NCBI GenBank assembly: GCA_903834625.1
Contig: CAILJQ010000174.1
Span: forward strand, 1-49,745
DNA: 49,745 nt
Direction of reading: 5' to 3'
DNA from: an uncultured Bacteroidota bacterium
GTDB lineage: Bacteria; Bacteroidota; Bacteroidia; UKL13-3
Shown: positions 26,523 to 36,736 of the stretch, one piece after another
Layout: every line of letters begins with the position of its first letter
Numbering within the stretch: the first letter of the stretch is position 1
Notes under the pieces: generated by a model
What the model was told of the DNA's origin: nothing
The model's input: only the letters and a program-made list of their open reading frames with translations
Database searches by the model: none
Translations under genes and position numbers: made by a program

Positions 26523-26717
26523 AAACAAAGGTACTTCAAGAGATTTTAGGTATTCACTAAATACATCTTTATTGATTTAGTCTTTTTCAAATGTCTACTA
26601 AATTGGGTTTGTAGCCGGTTTTGTGAATCTTAATATTTACTAAATCATATGTTTATAAAGGCCAATGAGTTAATTTGTGCCTGTATTTTCATCCCATACA
26701 ATTTAAAATTTAATAGC

Positions 26718-29700
26718 ATGTTGAAAAAATTATTATTTGCAGGTTTATTGTTTGCAAATTTTTCAGCCTATTCGCAGTTCAACAATACCATTGGAACGGT
26801 TGGTTTGCCTCAGAATGGAGGCATCATACTCGATGTAATTGATTATAACAACGATGGATTCGAGGATGTGATTTATCAATCTGGCCTCAATGGACCCATT
26901 GAATTATACAGGAACACCAACGGAGTATTCGCAAATGTTACTTCCTATGCTGGCCTACCTTCCATAACAGGTAAAGGTGACGGCTCTGAAGGGGTAATCT
27001 CTTTCGACTATAACGGAGATGGGTTCCAAGACATCCTCCTCACCAATTCGGGCTCAAACGGTAATATGAGATTGTTCAAAAACAATTGTGGTGCAAACTT
27101 TACCGATGCTTCTGGTAGCGCCAACCTTCCTGCTATTACCCATTTTGTTCCTCAAATTTCTACAAATGATCCAATTATTTTTGCTACAGATTATGATAGT
27201 GATGATGATATTGATTTGGTATATTGTCGTAAAGATGAAACAGGAAAATATTGGATTACTGCCCTCAATAATGGTGGTGGGTCTTTCAGCACCCCTAGTG
27301 ATTTGATCACCAGCTTTGGTACTTCCATCATACCCTACATTGCAGTTTTTGATTACGACAATGATGGTGACGAAGATTTTTTAGTGATTAAATCGGATAA
27401 TATTTCTAATGCCAGTCAAGTTGAGTTATACGATAATAGCGGTACAGGCATTTTCACTGTGCAAAGCTCTATCGGTATCTCAAATAGCAGTGCAGTGGGT
27501 TTTGCAAACATCTTAGATTACAATGCCGATGGATATTTAGATGTTTTATTGGGCACAAAAGATGTTGTTGCTCCTGGTCCTGGCAATTTAGGTTTGAGGG
27601 TTTTCAGAAACAATGCTGGGAATGCCACTTTTACCGATGTAACTTCTACGTTTAATACTCAAGCAGCAAGTGCGGCAAATTATTTTGCTTCCCATGTTTT
27701 TGATATGGAAAATGATGGAGACCTAGATGTTTTATGGGAAAACAGTGGCTCACTTCCCAATAGCACTCCTGCCCTTATGAGTAACAACGGTTCAAATGTT
27801 TTTACTAATGTGAGTGCCACACAAATTCCTACAGCTATTACCAATTCTACCTCTACAGAAAAATACGTTGTATTCGATTACAACAACGATGGAGCGTTAG
27901 ACATATTTCAGCCTGCAACCTTCGGAAATCCTTCAGCCAAATTATTCAAGAACCCACAAACCTTAAACAACTTTATCACCTTAAGATTGCAAAGTTGTAC
28001 GGGGCTTACTGATCCTCTTGGAGCAAGAGTATATGTAAAGGCAGGGTCTGTTAGATTGTTTAAACAATATAATGCACAAGGAATTAGTACCACTGGACCT
28101 GGAAAAAGTGAACGCATGCATTTTGGATTGGGTTCAAACAATGTGATTGATACCATCATCATTTATTGGCCAAGTGGATCTGTTGATACCAAAACAAATA
28201 TAAGCTCAAACCAAAACCTAACCTTCCAAGACGGCGTTTGCTCTATTGGTCAACCTATCACGTTCGACTTAGGTCCTGATACCAACACGGTTTGTAACGC
28301 AGATACTGCTTACATACTTGCACCTGGAGGCTTTGAAAGTTATACATGGTCAACTGGCGACATTACTCCTGATGTAAAAATCACCACAAGAGGTTGGTAT
28401 TATTGTACTGTTACCAATATCAATGGTTGTGGTATCATGGATAGCGTATATGTGGCTTTTGGTATTGGAAAAATAATACAACCAGATACTTCTGTGTGTT
28501 TGGGAACAGTTCTAACATTAGATGCTTCACCCAGATTTGATTGCGGACCTTTTGGTGCTCCAGTAAAAAGGAAAGTAAACGCAGGTGACGATTTAGGCCC
28601 TAGATATACCTATGTAAATTCTTTAAATGGACATCATTATTATTTAATTAACAACGCCTCTACTTGGTCGCAAGCAGAGAGTGAAGCAGTGAGTATTGGT
28701 GGACACTTGGCCATTATTAATGACCAACTTGAGCAAGATTTTATAAATAACCAGCCTTCCATTTCATCTACCAATTTATGGATTGGACTTTACAAAACAA
28801 CTTCAGTAGGCGGCGAATTTAAATGGGTGAATTGTGATACCCTTGAATTTACCCAATGGGCCTCTGCTGTAGCTGCTCCTACAACAGGTGTAAATGAGAA
28901 TTTCGTATACATTAGAGCAAAAGGTTGCCCAGGAGAAGGTGAATGGAAAAATACTGATGAAACAGCTACTATTTCTGATCCATGCGAAAGAAATATCAAA
29001 GGTCTAGTAGAATTTGATGATGCTACCAATATTTCATACCTATGGAGTAATGGTGATACTACTGCCTCAACAACCATAACAGCAAATTCTTCTACCAATT
29101 ATAATGTAAAGATAACCCAACCAGAAAACACCTGCTTTGGTTCTATCAATGTGAATGTTATTGACCCGAATAACTTGTTACCTTCAGATAGTTTATTTGA
29201 GTGCAAATCAACATTTACAATCCTTCAGGCAACAGCGGGTTATACCAATTACCAATGGAACACTGGTAGTAAAAATAGCTTCATTTTTGTAAGCACTTCC
29301 GGATCAAATCGCTGGTATACAGTTACAGCTACTTCCCCAGAAGGTTGCCTTGGAAAAGATAGCATTTTTGTAACCTTGTTTAATGCAGCTATCCGCACAC
29401 CCGATACCACAGTTTGTTTAGGTAGTCAAGTATTCTTAAGAGGACCAACTCCAACATATACTTACATTACAAGTTATACCCAAAACTTCCAAAGCCTTCC
29501 TTATCCTCCAGAATGGGCCATTTATGGTACAGGTTTTAACTTTAATGGTTCACGTTTAATGGGACCATTTGCCAATGATTCTGTGGTATACAATATGACA
29601 AATTTGCCTATCCACGATTCTGTTTCAGTTTCCTTTGATTTATATATTCATGATACTTGGGAAGGTGAATGCAGCACAAATGGTAAAGACCGCTTTAGAT

Positions 29701-32267
29701 TTAAAAATGGCCTAACAAATGTGATGAATACGACCTTCTCCAACACCGTAGGTTGTAATCAAGCATATTCATATGTTGGTGCCCCAGGTTCTTACCCTGC
29801 AGGCCAGGATGCGGAGATAACAGGATTAAGCAAAAGATGCGATAACAATGGTACCACTTCTAAATATACCATTACCAAAACATTCAGACATAGCGCTACA
29901 GACTTGGATTTGAGTTGGGTAGGTGAACTTACAGACGCGGTTGATAATACAGGTAAGTGTAACGAAAGTTGGTCTATTGATAATGTAATGATTAACCTAC
30001 GCAGACCAGGAGGCTTGTTATGGTCTACTGGTGACACAGAACAAAATATTTTTGTAAAACCAGTTGATCCTGTAACTGAGTATTGGGTGCGTATTCCTGT
30101 AGGAAATTCATATTGTTATGATACCGTTTTCGTAAGTACTGTTCAAGGTGAGTTCCCTGGCGAAATGTTCTTCACAGATACCATTAGAACTTGTGGTTCA
30201 TATAGTGTTAACTTCTCCTTGCCCGACAATTTTGACAAATATGTTTGGAGCACGGGAGATTTGAGTAGAACCACCACCTTTTACAATGAAGGATGGTACA
30301 GAGGTTATGTTGAAACTACTACTGGTTGTTATGATTATGATAGTATTTACCTGTTAAAAGCAAACTACCATATCATACCTCGTAATGATACTGCCTTATG
30401 TATTGGTTCAACCCTAACTGTAAAAGCAGATTTAGGTAATGGATGTAGTCCATTTGGACCGCCAGCAAACATAGGTTTTGTTCCAGGTCAATCTATTCCT
30501 GGTTATACCTTTAAAGGCGAATACTTAGGTCACCATTATTATATGGCCGATACACGTTCTTCATGGTCAACCGCAGCACAATTGGCTTTGGCTTCAGGCG
30601 GACATTTAGCAATAATTAATGATACCAGTGAACAGAATTTCATTGCCAGTATTGTTGATAGCAATGCCTGGTTAGGTTTATATATGGGAGCTGAAGGATA
30701 CTACAAATGGATGAATTGTGATACCCTTACCTATACAAATTGGGCATTAAATGAACCAACGGCCTCTCCTGATGATTATGTTTTTATGATGTCTACTGGC
30801 TGTCCTGAAGCCAAAAAGTGGGATGCACATACAGATGATGACATGACTTCAACAGACCCTTGTTATTCTTCTATTTATGGCTTGCTTGAAATTGTGCCTT
30901 ACCAATATGTTTTTGATTGGAGGGAGAATGGCATTTCAACATACAATACAGATAGCTTTACAGTAACCATTAGTGGCAATATTTCCTTCTTTGGAGGAAT
31001 TCAAGAAGTGCCGGGCGGACCATTCTGCGGTACTTCATCTGTTGACATTACAGTTATTGATGAAGGCTTTGAAATTTTGATAGACAGTGTAGCACGCGTT
31101 TCTTGTGAAGGTGATACCGCAATGATTGAAGCAAAACCAGGTTATTCTAATTACCATTGGAACAACGGCGACACAACCAGAATTGCAGTGTACAGCAGTT
31201 ACATTGGTTGGGCATATTGCATGTATGATAATGGATTTTGCCAATTTACCGATAGCGTTTATGTGAATGTTCCTGGTAAATTTACCTCTAATCCATCTGT
31301 AACGGATATAACTTGTTATGGTGCAAATGATGGTATTGGAAATGCGGGAATTACGGGAGGTACAAGTCCATTCAGTGTATTGTGGTTACACAACAACTCA
31401 ACCAATACCATTGAAACCAATTTGAGTCCGGGTGTTTATTACTACACCGTAACCGATTCAATTGGATGTTCTTTAATAGACAGTATTACCATTACCAACC
31501 CTGCCTCCCCTCTAACATTAAGCTTCACCCAATTACAAGCTGTAAAATGTAATGGCGATTCAAATGGAGTGGTTGTTCCTTTGCCATTAGGAGGTGAAGC
31601 TCCATACACTGGAATTTGGATAGGTACTACTTACGTAGATACTTTATGGAATGCCAAAGCAGGAATAAATACCTATACCGTAACTGATACCAGAGGATGT
31701 GTTGTTAGTTTGGAAGATACATTAACAGAGCCAACTGCTCTAGATATAACTGGATTAATCACCTCCCAAATTTACTGCCCAGAAGATTCAAATGGTGTTG
31801 TCTTCCTTGCTGCTACTGGTGGAGTTAACCCTTACAATTTTGTTTGGAACCTCAATCCAATAGTTGGAGACACTGCCTTTAAAGTTTACAATGGCAAACA
31901 AGTTTTTTATGTAGTTGATGCAAATTTCTGCTTTGATTCAATAGAAGTGGATATGCAGGCCTCTAACCCTGAAAAATGCGGATTAATTGTACCATCAGGA
32001 TTTACACCTAATAATGATGGAATGAATGATTTGTTTTACATCAAGGGGCTAAGTGAATATCCAGAAAATGAACTAACCATTTTCAACCGTTGGGGTGAAA
32101 CTGTTTTCCAAGCTACCAATTACAAAAATGATTGGAATGGTAAGCCAATGAACAAAACATTACTTAGCGGCACCGATGAATTGGTTCCTAATGATACCTA
32201 TTACTTTGTTTTGTACACAAAAGCAAATAATAAAACCACTTCGGGTTATGTATATATTACCAAGTAA
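26718..32267 (+). CDS. Giant FG-GAP / ASPIC / C-type-lectin / SprB-repeat protein with type B T9SS sorting domain
   Basis: The protein has 1849 residues from the ATG at 26718 (MLKKLLFAGLLFANFSAYSQ); an in-frame ATG at 26649 would bury this signal. Domains in order: about seven calcium-type FG-GAP/VCBS repeats (YNNDGFEDVI, YDNDGDEDFL, YNADGYLDVL and others; residues 30-400); an ASPIC/UnbV domain (about 420-507); a C-type-lectin-like domain (about 629-767: GHHYYLINN, GGHLAIIND, LWIGLYKT); a jelly-roll-like region; a second lectin-like domain (about 1262-1391); three SprB-type repeats (about 1527-1747: TCYGANDG, KCNGDSNG, YCPEDSNG); and the CHU-C/gliding-type C-terminus (PSGFTPNNDGMNDLF, IFNRWGE). 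Likely a surface adhesin exported by the T9SS with the PorP/SprF protein next door. Confidence 0.9.
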   Translation: MLKKLLFAGLLFANFSAYSQFNNTIGTVGLPQNGGIILDVIDYNNDGFEDVIYQSGLNGPIELYRNTNGVFANVTSYAGLPSITGKGDGSEGVISFDYNGDGFQDILLTNSGSNGNMRLFKNNCGANFTDASGSANLPAITHFVPQISTNDPIIFATDYDSDDDIDLVYCRKDETGKYWITALNNGGGSFSTPSDLITSFGTSIIPYIAVFDYDNDGDEDFLVIKSDNISNASQVELYDNSGTGIFTVQSSIGISNSSAVGFANILDYNADGYLDVLLGTKDVVAPGPGNLGLRVFRNNAGNATFTDVTSTFNTQAASAANYFASHVFDMENDGDLDVLWENSGSLPNSTPALMSNNGSNVFTNVSATQIPTAITNSTSTEKYVVFDYNNDGALDIFQPATFGNPSAKLFKNPQTLNNFITLRLQSCTGLTDPLGARVYVKAGSVRLFKQYNAQGISTTGPGKSERMHFGLGSNNVIDTIIIYWPSGSVDTKTNISSNQNLTFQDGVCSIGQPITFDLGPDTNTVCNADTAYILAPGGFESYTWSTGDITPDVKITTRGWYYCTVTNINGCGIMDSVYVAFGIGKIIQPDTSVCLGTVLTLDASPRFDCGPFGAPVKRKVNAGDDLGPRYTYVNSLNGHHYYLINNASTWSQAESEAVSIGGHLAIINDQLEQDFINNQPSISSTNLWIGLYKTTSVGGEFKWVNCDTLEFTQWASAVAAPTTGVNENFVYIRAKGCPGEGEWKNTDETATISDPCERNIKGLVEFDDATNISYLWSNGDTTASTTITANSSTNYNVKITQPENTCFGSINVNVIDPNNLLPSDSLFECKSTFTILQATAGYTNYQWNTGSKNSFIFVSTSGSNRWYTVTATSPEGCLGKDSIFVTLFNAAIRTPDTTVCLGSQVFLRGPTPTYTYITSYTQNFQSLPYPPEWAIYGTGFNFNGSRLMGPFANDSVVYNMTNLPIHDSVSVSFDLYIHDTWEGECSTNGKDRFRFKNGLTNVMNTTFSNTVGCNQAYSYVGAPGSYPAGQDAEITGLSKRCDNNGTTSKYTITKTFRHSATDLDLSWVGELTDAVDNTGKCNESWSIDNVMINLRRPGGLLWSTGDTEQNIFVKPVDPVTEYWVRIPVGNSYCYDTVFVSTVQGEFPGEMFFTDTIRTCGSYSVNFSLPDNFDKYVWSTGDLSRTTTFYNEGWYRGYVETTTGCYDYDSIYLLKANYHIIPRNDTALCIGSTLTVKADLGNGCSPFGPPANIGFVPGQSIPGYTFKGEYLGHHYYMADTRSSWSTAAQLALASGGHLAIINDTSEQNFIASIVDSNAWLGLYMGAEGYYKWMNCDTLTYTNWALNEPTASPDDYVFMMSTGCPEAKKWDAHTDDDMTSTDPCYSSIYGLLEIVPYQYVFDWRENGISTYNTDSFTVTISGNISFFGGIQEVPGGPFCGTSSVDITVIDEGFEILIDSVARVSCEGDTAMIEAKPGYSNYHWNNGDTTRIAVYSSYIGWAYCMYDNGFCQFTDSVYVNVPGKFTSNPSVTDITCYGANDGIGNAGITGGTSPFSVLWLHNNSTNTIETNLSPGVYYYTVTDSIGCSLIDSITITNPASPLTLSFTQLQAVKCNGDSNGVVVPLPLGGEAPYTGIWIGTTYVDTLWNAKAGINTYTVTDTRGCVVSLEDTLTEPTALDITGLITSQIYCPEDSNGVVFLAATGGVNPYNFVWNLNPIVGDTAFKVYNGKQVFYVVDANFCFDSIEVDMQASNPEKCGLIVPSGFTPNNDGMNDLFYIKGLSEYPENELTIFNRWGETVFQATNYKNDWNGKPMNKTLLSGTDELVPNDTYYFVLYTKANNKTTSGYVYITK

Positions 32268-32285
32268 CCTTTAAGCAGAATAAGA

Positions 32286-33224
32286 ATGAAATTAACTAAA
32301 TTAATTGCAGTGGCTGCGGTAAGTTTAATTGCCTTTGAAAGTAAAGGTCAGCTTACTTTTGGAAATGAACAATTCCTTTTTAATCCGGTAATGGTAACCC
32401 CCTCTGTAGCGGGTTACCACAACAACCAAATTAAATTAGGATACGATACCAGATGGTTAGGTATTGATGGAGCACCAGCCACAGGATACATCAATTTTGA
32501 TAAGTTGTTTAACGACAATACAGGATACAATGTTTCTATCATTAGTGATAGAATTGGTCCTATTTCTAGTGTTTCTCTGGCAAATTCATTTTCGTTTTCA
32601 GTGAAAACAACGGAGAATACCAAATTGGCTTTTGGATTAAGACACCATCTTACCCAAAGTTATTTGAATGTAAATGCCAATAATATCCTCGATCCAAATG
32701 ACCCTTTATTGGCAAGCAACCAAACTGGAGTTCCAGTAAATAACTTTGATGCTTCTTTAGCTTGGCTGAACCCAGGAATGTTTATGGTAGGTTTTAGTTA
32801 TAGAAATATCATTGCGCAACCAAGATTTAGGTTCACACAAACCTATTTAGAGCCCGTATTAAGTTTGCATGGTTGGTATACACGTGAATTTGGCGAAATT
32901 GCATTGGAAGCCTTTGCTAACTTTAATGCTACGGCCAATACCCCAATAAACTCTAGCATTGGGGCTATGGGTATTTTACAACAAAAATTTGGTGCAGGAT
33001 TAAATTATTCCCATAAAAACCAAGTAGGTATTTTTGCCTATGTAAAAATTAATGCACAGTTAAATGCTTTTTATAACTATAACCTTCCTATTTCAGATAT
33101 AGCAAAGGCCAGCAAACAATCGCATGGGATTGGCATATCTTACAGAATTGGAAAAAATACACCAATAGGCAATACCTTCTTCCTACAACCAACAGATGGC
33201 AGCTACAGAACTAGAATGTTTTAA
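32286..33224 (+). CDS. PorP/SprF-family type IX secretion outer-membrane protein
   Basis: The 312-residue protein has a short signal (MKLTKLIAVAAVSLIAFESKG) and the PorP/SprF opening QFLFNPVMVTPSVAGY, followed by alternating strands of an outer-membrane barrel (LGYDTRWLGIDGAPATGYI, FGLRHHLTQSYLNV, GIGISYRIGKN). In Bacteroidota such proteins work with a type B sorting-domain protein encoded directly upstream, as SprF does for SprB. Here the gap to the giant upstream gene is only 18 bases, so an operon is likely. I give no symbol because several paralogues usually exist per genome. A two-way terminator follows. Confidence 0.92.
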   Translation: MKLTKLIAVAAVSLIAFESKGQLTFGNEQFLFNPVMVTPSVAGYHNNQIKLGYDTRWLGIDGAPATGYINFDKLFNDNTGYNVSIISDRIGPISSVSLANSFSFSVKTTENTKLAFGLRHHLTQSYLNVNANNILDPNDPLLASNQTGVPVNNFDASLAWLNPGMFMVGFSYRNIIAQPRFRFTQTYLEPVLSLHGWYTREFGEIALEAFANFNATANTPINSSIGAMGILQQKFGAGLNYSHKNQVGIFAYVKINAQLNAFYNYNLPISDIAKASKQSHGIGISYRIGKNTPIGNTFFLQPTDGSYRTRMF

Positions 33225-33241
33225 TAATTGATTTTACACCT

Positions 33242-33275
33242 AAAAAACACGGATGATTTTCATTCGTGTTTTTTT
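33242..33275. terminator. Bidirectional Rho-independent terminator
   Basis: A 12-bp stem with one G-T pair (33245-33256 / 33260-33271) and loop TTT is flanked by A6 and T7. It serves both the PorP/SprF gene (+) and the converging aminotransferase (-), whose stop codon it touches. Confidence 0.88.
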
Positions 33276-34533
33276 ATGTCAATTGCGCAAGAGCGCGTTC
33301 CAACTTACCAAACAATTGAGGGATTTCTTCCTCTTTTAAGGTACCTATTGATATCCTATACCAACCTATATTTCCTTCGCATCCAAATGCCGTAAAGGGT
33401 ACAATGGCTAATCCTGCTTGAGATATTAAGAAGTCGGTAATGTCGGGGCCGGTTTGAACCAAAGTTCCATCTACTTTTTTCTTTCCCAACAAATTGAACT
33501 GAACCGAAATATAAATGGCTCCTTCTGGTGCAACCACTTGAATGGGATATCCCTTTTGTTGCAGAGCCTTTAAGCCATCAAATAAGCCTGTAAATCTTAC
33601 TTGAATACGTTGCTTAAGCGCCACAATGTATTCATTAAATGCGTCTCTATTATTCAAAAACTTAGCAGTAGCAACCTGCTCGGCTCTGGGAGCCCAAGCA
33701 CCAATATGACCAATGATACTCTTCATTTTCCCTATTACCTCAGCTGGACCAACGCCCCATCCTACCCTTACTCCTGTTGCACTTAATGATTTTGAAATAC
33801 CATCTACAAACAAGGTATAAGCTTTCATTGCTGGATTCAAGGTTACTGGGTCGAAATGTTGAACACCCTCGGCCATTAACATCCAATACATTTGGTCGTA
33901 CAAAACATATAGAGGCTTTTGCTTTCCTTTTCTGCGTTCGTTTTCTAAAATGACTAAGTCGCAGATTTTAGTCAATTCCTCCTTCTTAAAGGTGGTACCC
34001 GTTGGATTTAAAGGAGAACACAAAGCCAATAACACACAATCATGCAAATGCGGAGCCAACATGTCTGCTGTGGGCATAAACCCATCCTCTGCCCTTGTAA
34101 CCACCTCTACCTTTTGGGCATCACTTAAATGACAGTAATGGTTATTATTCCATGAAGGCACTGGGTATAAAACCTTGTCGCCCGGATCAACAATGGCTTG
34201 ATAAATGGCATGAATAAGAGGTCTACCCCCACCAGCAATCATTAATTCATCTTGGGCAATGTCTAATTCTTGAAAATCTTTTAAGAAAGACATTACCGCG
34301 TTTTTTAATTCAGGCATCCCATCTGCTGGCGGATAATTGGTTTGTCCGTCATGATAAGCATCTTGAATATAGGCACACAAAGTGGCAGGAATAGGGAAAA
34401 TTTTAGGATTAAAATCACCAATGGTTAAGTTATAGATCTCATGCCCTTCACGGATCTTTTGATTTATTTCATTGCCCAATTTTATTATTTCAGAACCAAT
34501 GAGGGTAGCAGCTTTGATAGAAACATTATTCAT
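33274..34533 (-). CDS. PLP-dependent aminotransferase, class I/II
   Basis: The 419-residue protein is a fold-type I aminotransferase of the aspartate aminotransferase superfamily. Visible motifs are LTIGDFNPK near the N-terminus, GGRPLIHAIYQ, CSPLNPTGTTF (NPTG loop), YVLYDQMYWM (Asp and Tyr contacting PLP), DGISKSLSATGVRVGW with the Schiff-base lysine, and YRISIGTL with the carboxylate-binding arginine. It is cytosolic. The donor and acceptor cannot be fixed; an aspartate/alanine-type activity is the most general guess. It stands alone, divergent from the ABC-F gene, and contains one GGTYYRRACC site (33451). Confidence 0.9.
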   Translation of the reverse strand: MNNVSIKAATLIGSEIIKLGNEINQKIREGHEIYNLTIGDFNPKIFPIPATLCAYIQDAYHDGQTNYPPADGMPELKNAVMSFLKDFQELDIAQDELMIAGGGRPLIHAIYQAIVDPGDKVLYPVPSWNNNHYCHLSDAQKVEVVTRAEDGFMPTADMLAPHLHDCVLLALCSPLNPTGTTFKKEELTKICDLVILENERRKGKQKPLYVLYDQMYWMLMAEGVQHFDPVTLNPAMKAYTLFVDGISKSLSATGVRVGWGVGPAEVIGKMKSIIGHIGAWAPRAEQVATAKFLNNRDAFNEYIVALKQRIQVRFTGLFDGLKALQQKGYPIQVVAPEGAIYISVQFNLLGKKKVDGTLVQTGPDITDFLISQAGLAIVPFTAFGCEGNIGWYRISIGTLKEEEIPQLFGKLERALAQLT

Positions 34534-34681
34534 AGGAGCAAGCTAAATGTTCCTGATAAAAAAATGAAATTTATGACGAGAAAATAAATCAGGAATCCTA
34601 ATTTAGTTTTAATTTAAGTTAATCAAACTACCTTATGTAGGGACTCTACCTAAAAAGTCAACAATTAAGGCCCTATTTTGC

Positions 34682-34689
34682 TATATTTG
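34682..34689 (+). promoter_or_regulatory. TAnnTTTG promoter element of the ABC-F gene
   Basis: TATATTTG lies 10 bases before the ATG at 34700. No TTG occurs at the expected upstream distance, so only half of the consensus is present. Confidence 0.35.
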
Positions 34690-34699
34690 CAGCCCTTTT

Positions 34700-36640
34700 A
34701 TGATAGCATTAACAAATATAGGTTTTGAATTTGGTGGTCGTTTTCTCTACAGAAACGCAAATTGGCATATTAAACCCAATGAACGTATAGGACTCATTGG
34801 GTTAAATGGTACTGGTAAGTCTACCCTACTCAGAATAATTACCGGTGAATACTCTCTCACCGAAGGAACCATGTCGAAACCCCGAGATTTAACCATCGGA
34901 TTCTTGAACCAAGACCAATTGAGTTTCGACTCGGATGATTCTATTCTAAATGTTGCCCTAACAGCTTTTGAGAGGGCTTTGGAACTAGAAAAAGAAATAA
35001 ATGAGATCATTGAACTTCTTGAAACTGACCATAGCGAAGAAACCATTCAACGCCTGAGCGACAAACAAGAAGAGTTTGAACACCTAGATGGATACAATAT
35101 CCACCACAAAACCGAAAAGATTTTAGAGGGTTTAGGATTTACTACAGAACAGCTTACCCGTCCGTTTAATAAGTTTTCTGGAGGTTGGCGCATGCGTGTT
35201 TTATTGGCAAAGATGCTCCTTCAAGAACCCAATTTATTGATGTTAGATGAGCCTACGAATCACCTCGACTTACCTTCTATTGAGTGGTTAGAAGAATATT
35301 TAAGAAGCTACAAAGGAACCGTTATTGTGGTAAGTCACGACAGGTTTTTCTTAGATAAAATGGTGAGTAAAATTGTTGAGGTGAGTATGCAAAAGATTTT
35401 TGAATACCCAGGCAATTACAGCTTTTACCTAGAATCGAAGGGAGAGCGTATGGGCCAACAACAGCGCGCTTATGATAACCAACAACAGTTTATTAAAGAC
35501 CAAGAGAAGCTAATAAACCGCTTTAAAGCCAAGGCCAGCAAGGCTTCTATGGCTCAGAGTAGGGTAAAAATGCTCGATAGAATTGAAAAAATTGAAGCCC
35601 CAGAGGATGATAACCGCGAAATCAATATTCAATTTAGGGTGGGTGTTCAACCAGGTAGAAACTTAGCCGAATTCAAAAATGTAAGCAAAAATTATCCTGG
35701 CGTTCGTATCATCAACGATGCGGAGGCCAGAATAGAAAAAGGAGATAAGATTGCACTTATCGGTGCCAATGGAAAAGGTAAATCAACCATTTTGCGCCTT
35801 TTGGCTCAGACCGACACCTATGATGGAGAAATAATACTAGGTCACAACGTTAGAAAGGCATTTTATGCCCAGCACCAACTTGAATCATTAAGCCTAAACT
35901 CAGAAATATTAGAGGAATTACAAAACTTTGCCACAGACAGAGCAGAAACTGAATTACGAACTGTTTTGGGTTGTTTCTTATTTGCAGGTGATGATGTTTT
36001 CAAAAAAATAAAGGTATTAAGTGGTGGGGAAAAAGCGCGTGTTGCCTTAGCTAAAACACTTCTTACCGAGGCCAATTTCTTGCTATTAGATGAGCCTACC
36101 AACCACTTGGATATGCGCAGTATCAATATCCTTATTCAATCTTTGCAAAAATACGAAGGGTCATTTATTGTGGTAAGTCACGACAGGTTTTTCGTTTCTG
36201 AAATTGCGAATAAAATCTGGTGGGTTGAAGATGAAAAAATCAAAGAATATCCTGGAACTTTTGCTGAGTTTGAATACTGGAAAACCAAACGCGATGAGGA
36301 AATGAAATTGGTTCAGGCCAAACAAAAATTAGAACCTGTTAAAGAAAAAAAGATAGAGCCTATTGTAAGCGCACCTGCTGCACCTAAAGGCAATAAGGTA
36401 AGCAATAACTATATCCAAAACCTCAAAAAGCAATTTGATGATTACGAAAAAAAGGTTCAACAAGCCAAAAACAAAATCAAAGAGTTAGAAGCTGCCTTTA
36501 GTCTTCCTGAAAATATAAGCAACGCACCTAAAATAAGTGAACTCACCAGTTTTTATGATGCCGAGAAAAAAGCATTGGTTCACCTAGAAAAAGAAATGGA
36601 AGCAGTAATGGAGGAATTAATTGACCTAGAAAATAAATAG
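34700..36640 (+). CDS. ABC-F family ribosome-associated ATPase
   Basis: The 646-residue protein has two ABC modules and no membrane segments, which defines ABC-F. Module 1: Walker A GLNGTGKST, signature FSGGWRMR, Walker B LLMLDEPTNHLD. Module 2: Walker A GANGKGKST, signature LSGGEKAR, Walker B LLLDEPTNHLD. Between them is the P-site tRNA-interacting linker (FIKDQEKLINRFKAKASKAS). A charged C-terminal coiled coil (about 565-645) follows, as in the Uup/YdiF branch. These proteins act on the ribosome, relieving stalls or protecting against antibiotics; the resistance subtypes cannot be told from this sequence, and a housekeeping role is more likely. Confidence 0.93.
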   Translation: MIALTNIGFEFGGRFLYRNANWHIKPNERIGLIGLNGTGKSTLLRIITGEYSLTEGTMSKPRDLTIGFLNQDQLSFDSDDSILNVALTAFERALELEKEINEIIELLETDHSEETIQRLSDKQEEFEHLDGYNIHHKTEKILEGLGFTTEQLTRPFNKFSGGWRMRVLLAKMLLQEPNLLMLDEPTNHLDLPSIEWLEEYLRSYKGTVIVVSHDRFFLDKMVSKIVEVSMQKIFEYPGNYSFYLESKGERMGQQQRAYDNQQQFIKDQEKLINRFKAKASKASMAQSRVKMLDRIEKIEAPEDDNREINIQFRVGVQPGRNLAEFKNVSKNYPGVRIINDAEARIEKGDKIALIGANGKGKSTILRLLAQTDTYDGEIILGHNVRKAFYAQHQLESLSLNSEILEELQNFATDRAETELRTVLGCFLFAGDDVFKKIKVLSGGEKARVALAKTLLTEANFLLLDEPTNHLDMRSINILIQSLQKYEGSFIVVSHDRFFVSEIANKIWWVEDEKIKEYPGTFAEFEYWKTKRDEEMKLVQAKQKLEPVKEKKIEPIVSAPAAPKGNKVSNNYIQNLKKQFDDYEKKVQQAKNKIKELEAAFSLPENISNAPKISELTSFYDAEKKALVHLEKEMEAVMEELIDLENK

Positions 36641-36663
36641 TCACTATTTATTATACCAAATAA

Positions 36664-36706
36664 TAAACAAAAAGCCCCGACAACCATGAATGTCGGGGCT
36701 TTTTTG
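36664..36706. terminator. Bidirectional terminator between ABC-F and LruC copy 1
   Basis: The stem AAAAAGCCCCGACA / TGTCGGGGCTTTTT (36669-36682 / 36691-36704), with an 8-base loop, has A- and T-runs on both sides. An almost identical copy 2324 bases downstream follows LruC copy 2. Confidence 0.92.
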
Positions 36707-36736
36707 TTTGTGTAAAGGTTGGCCGGAGCCAATGTT

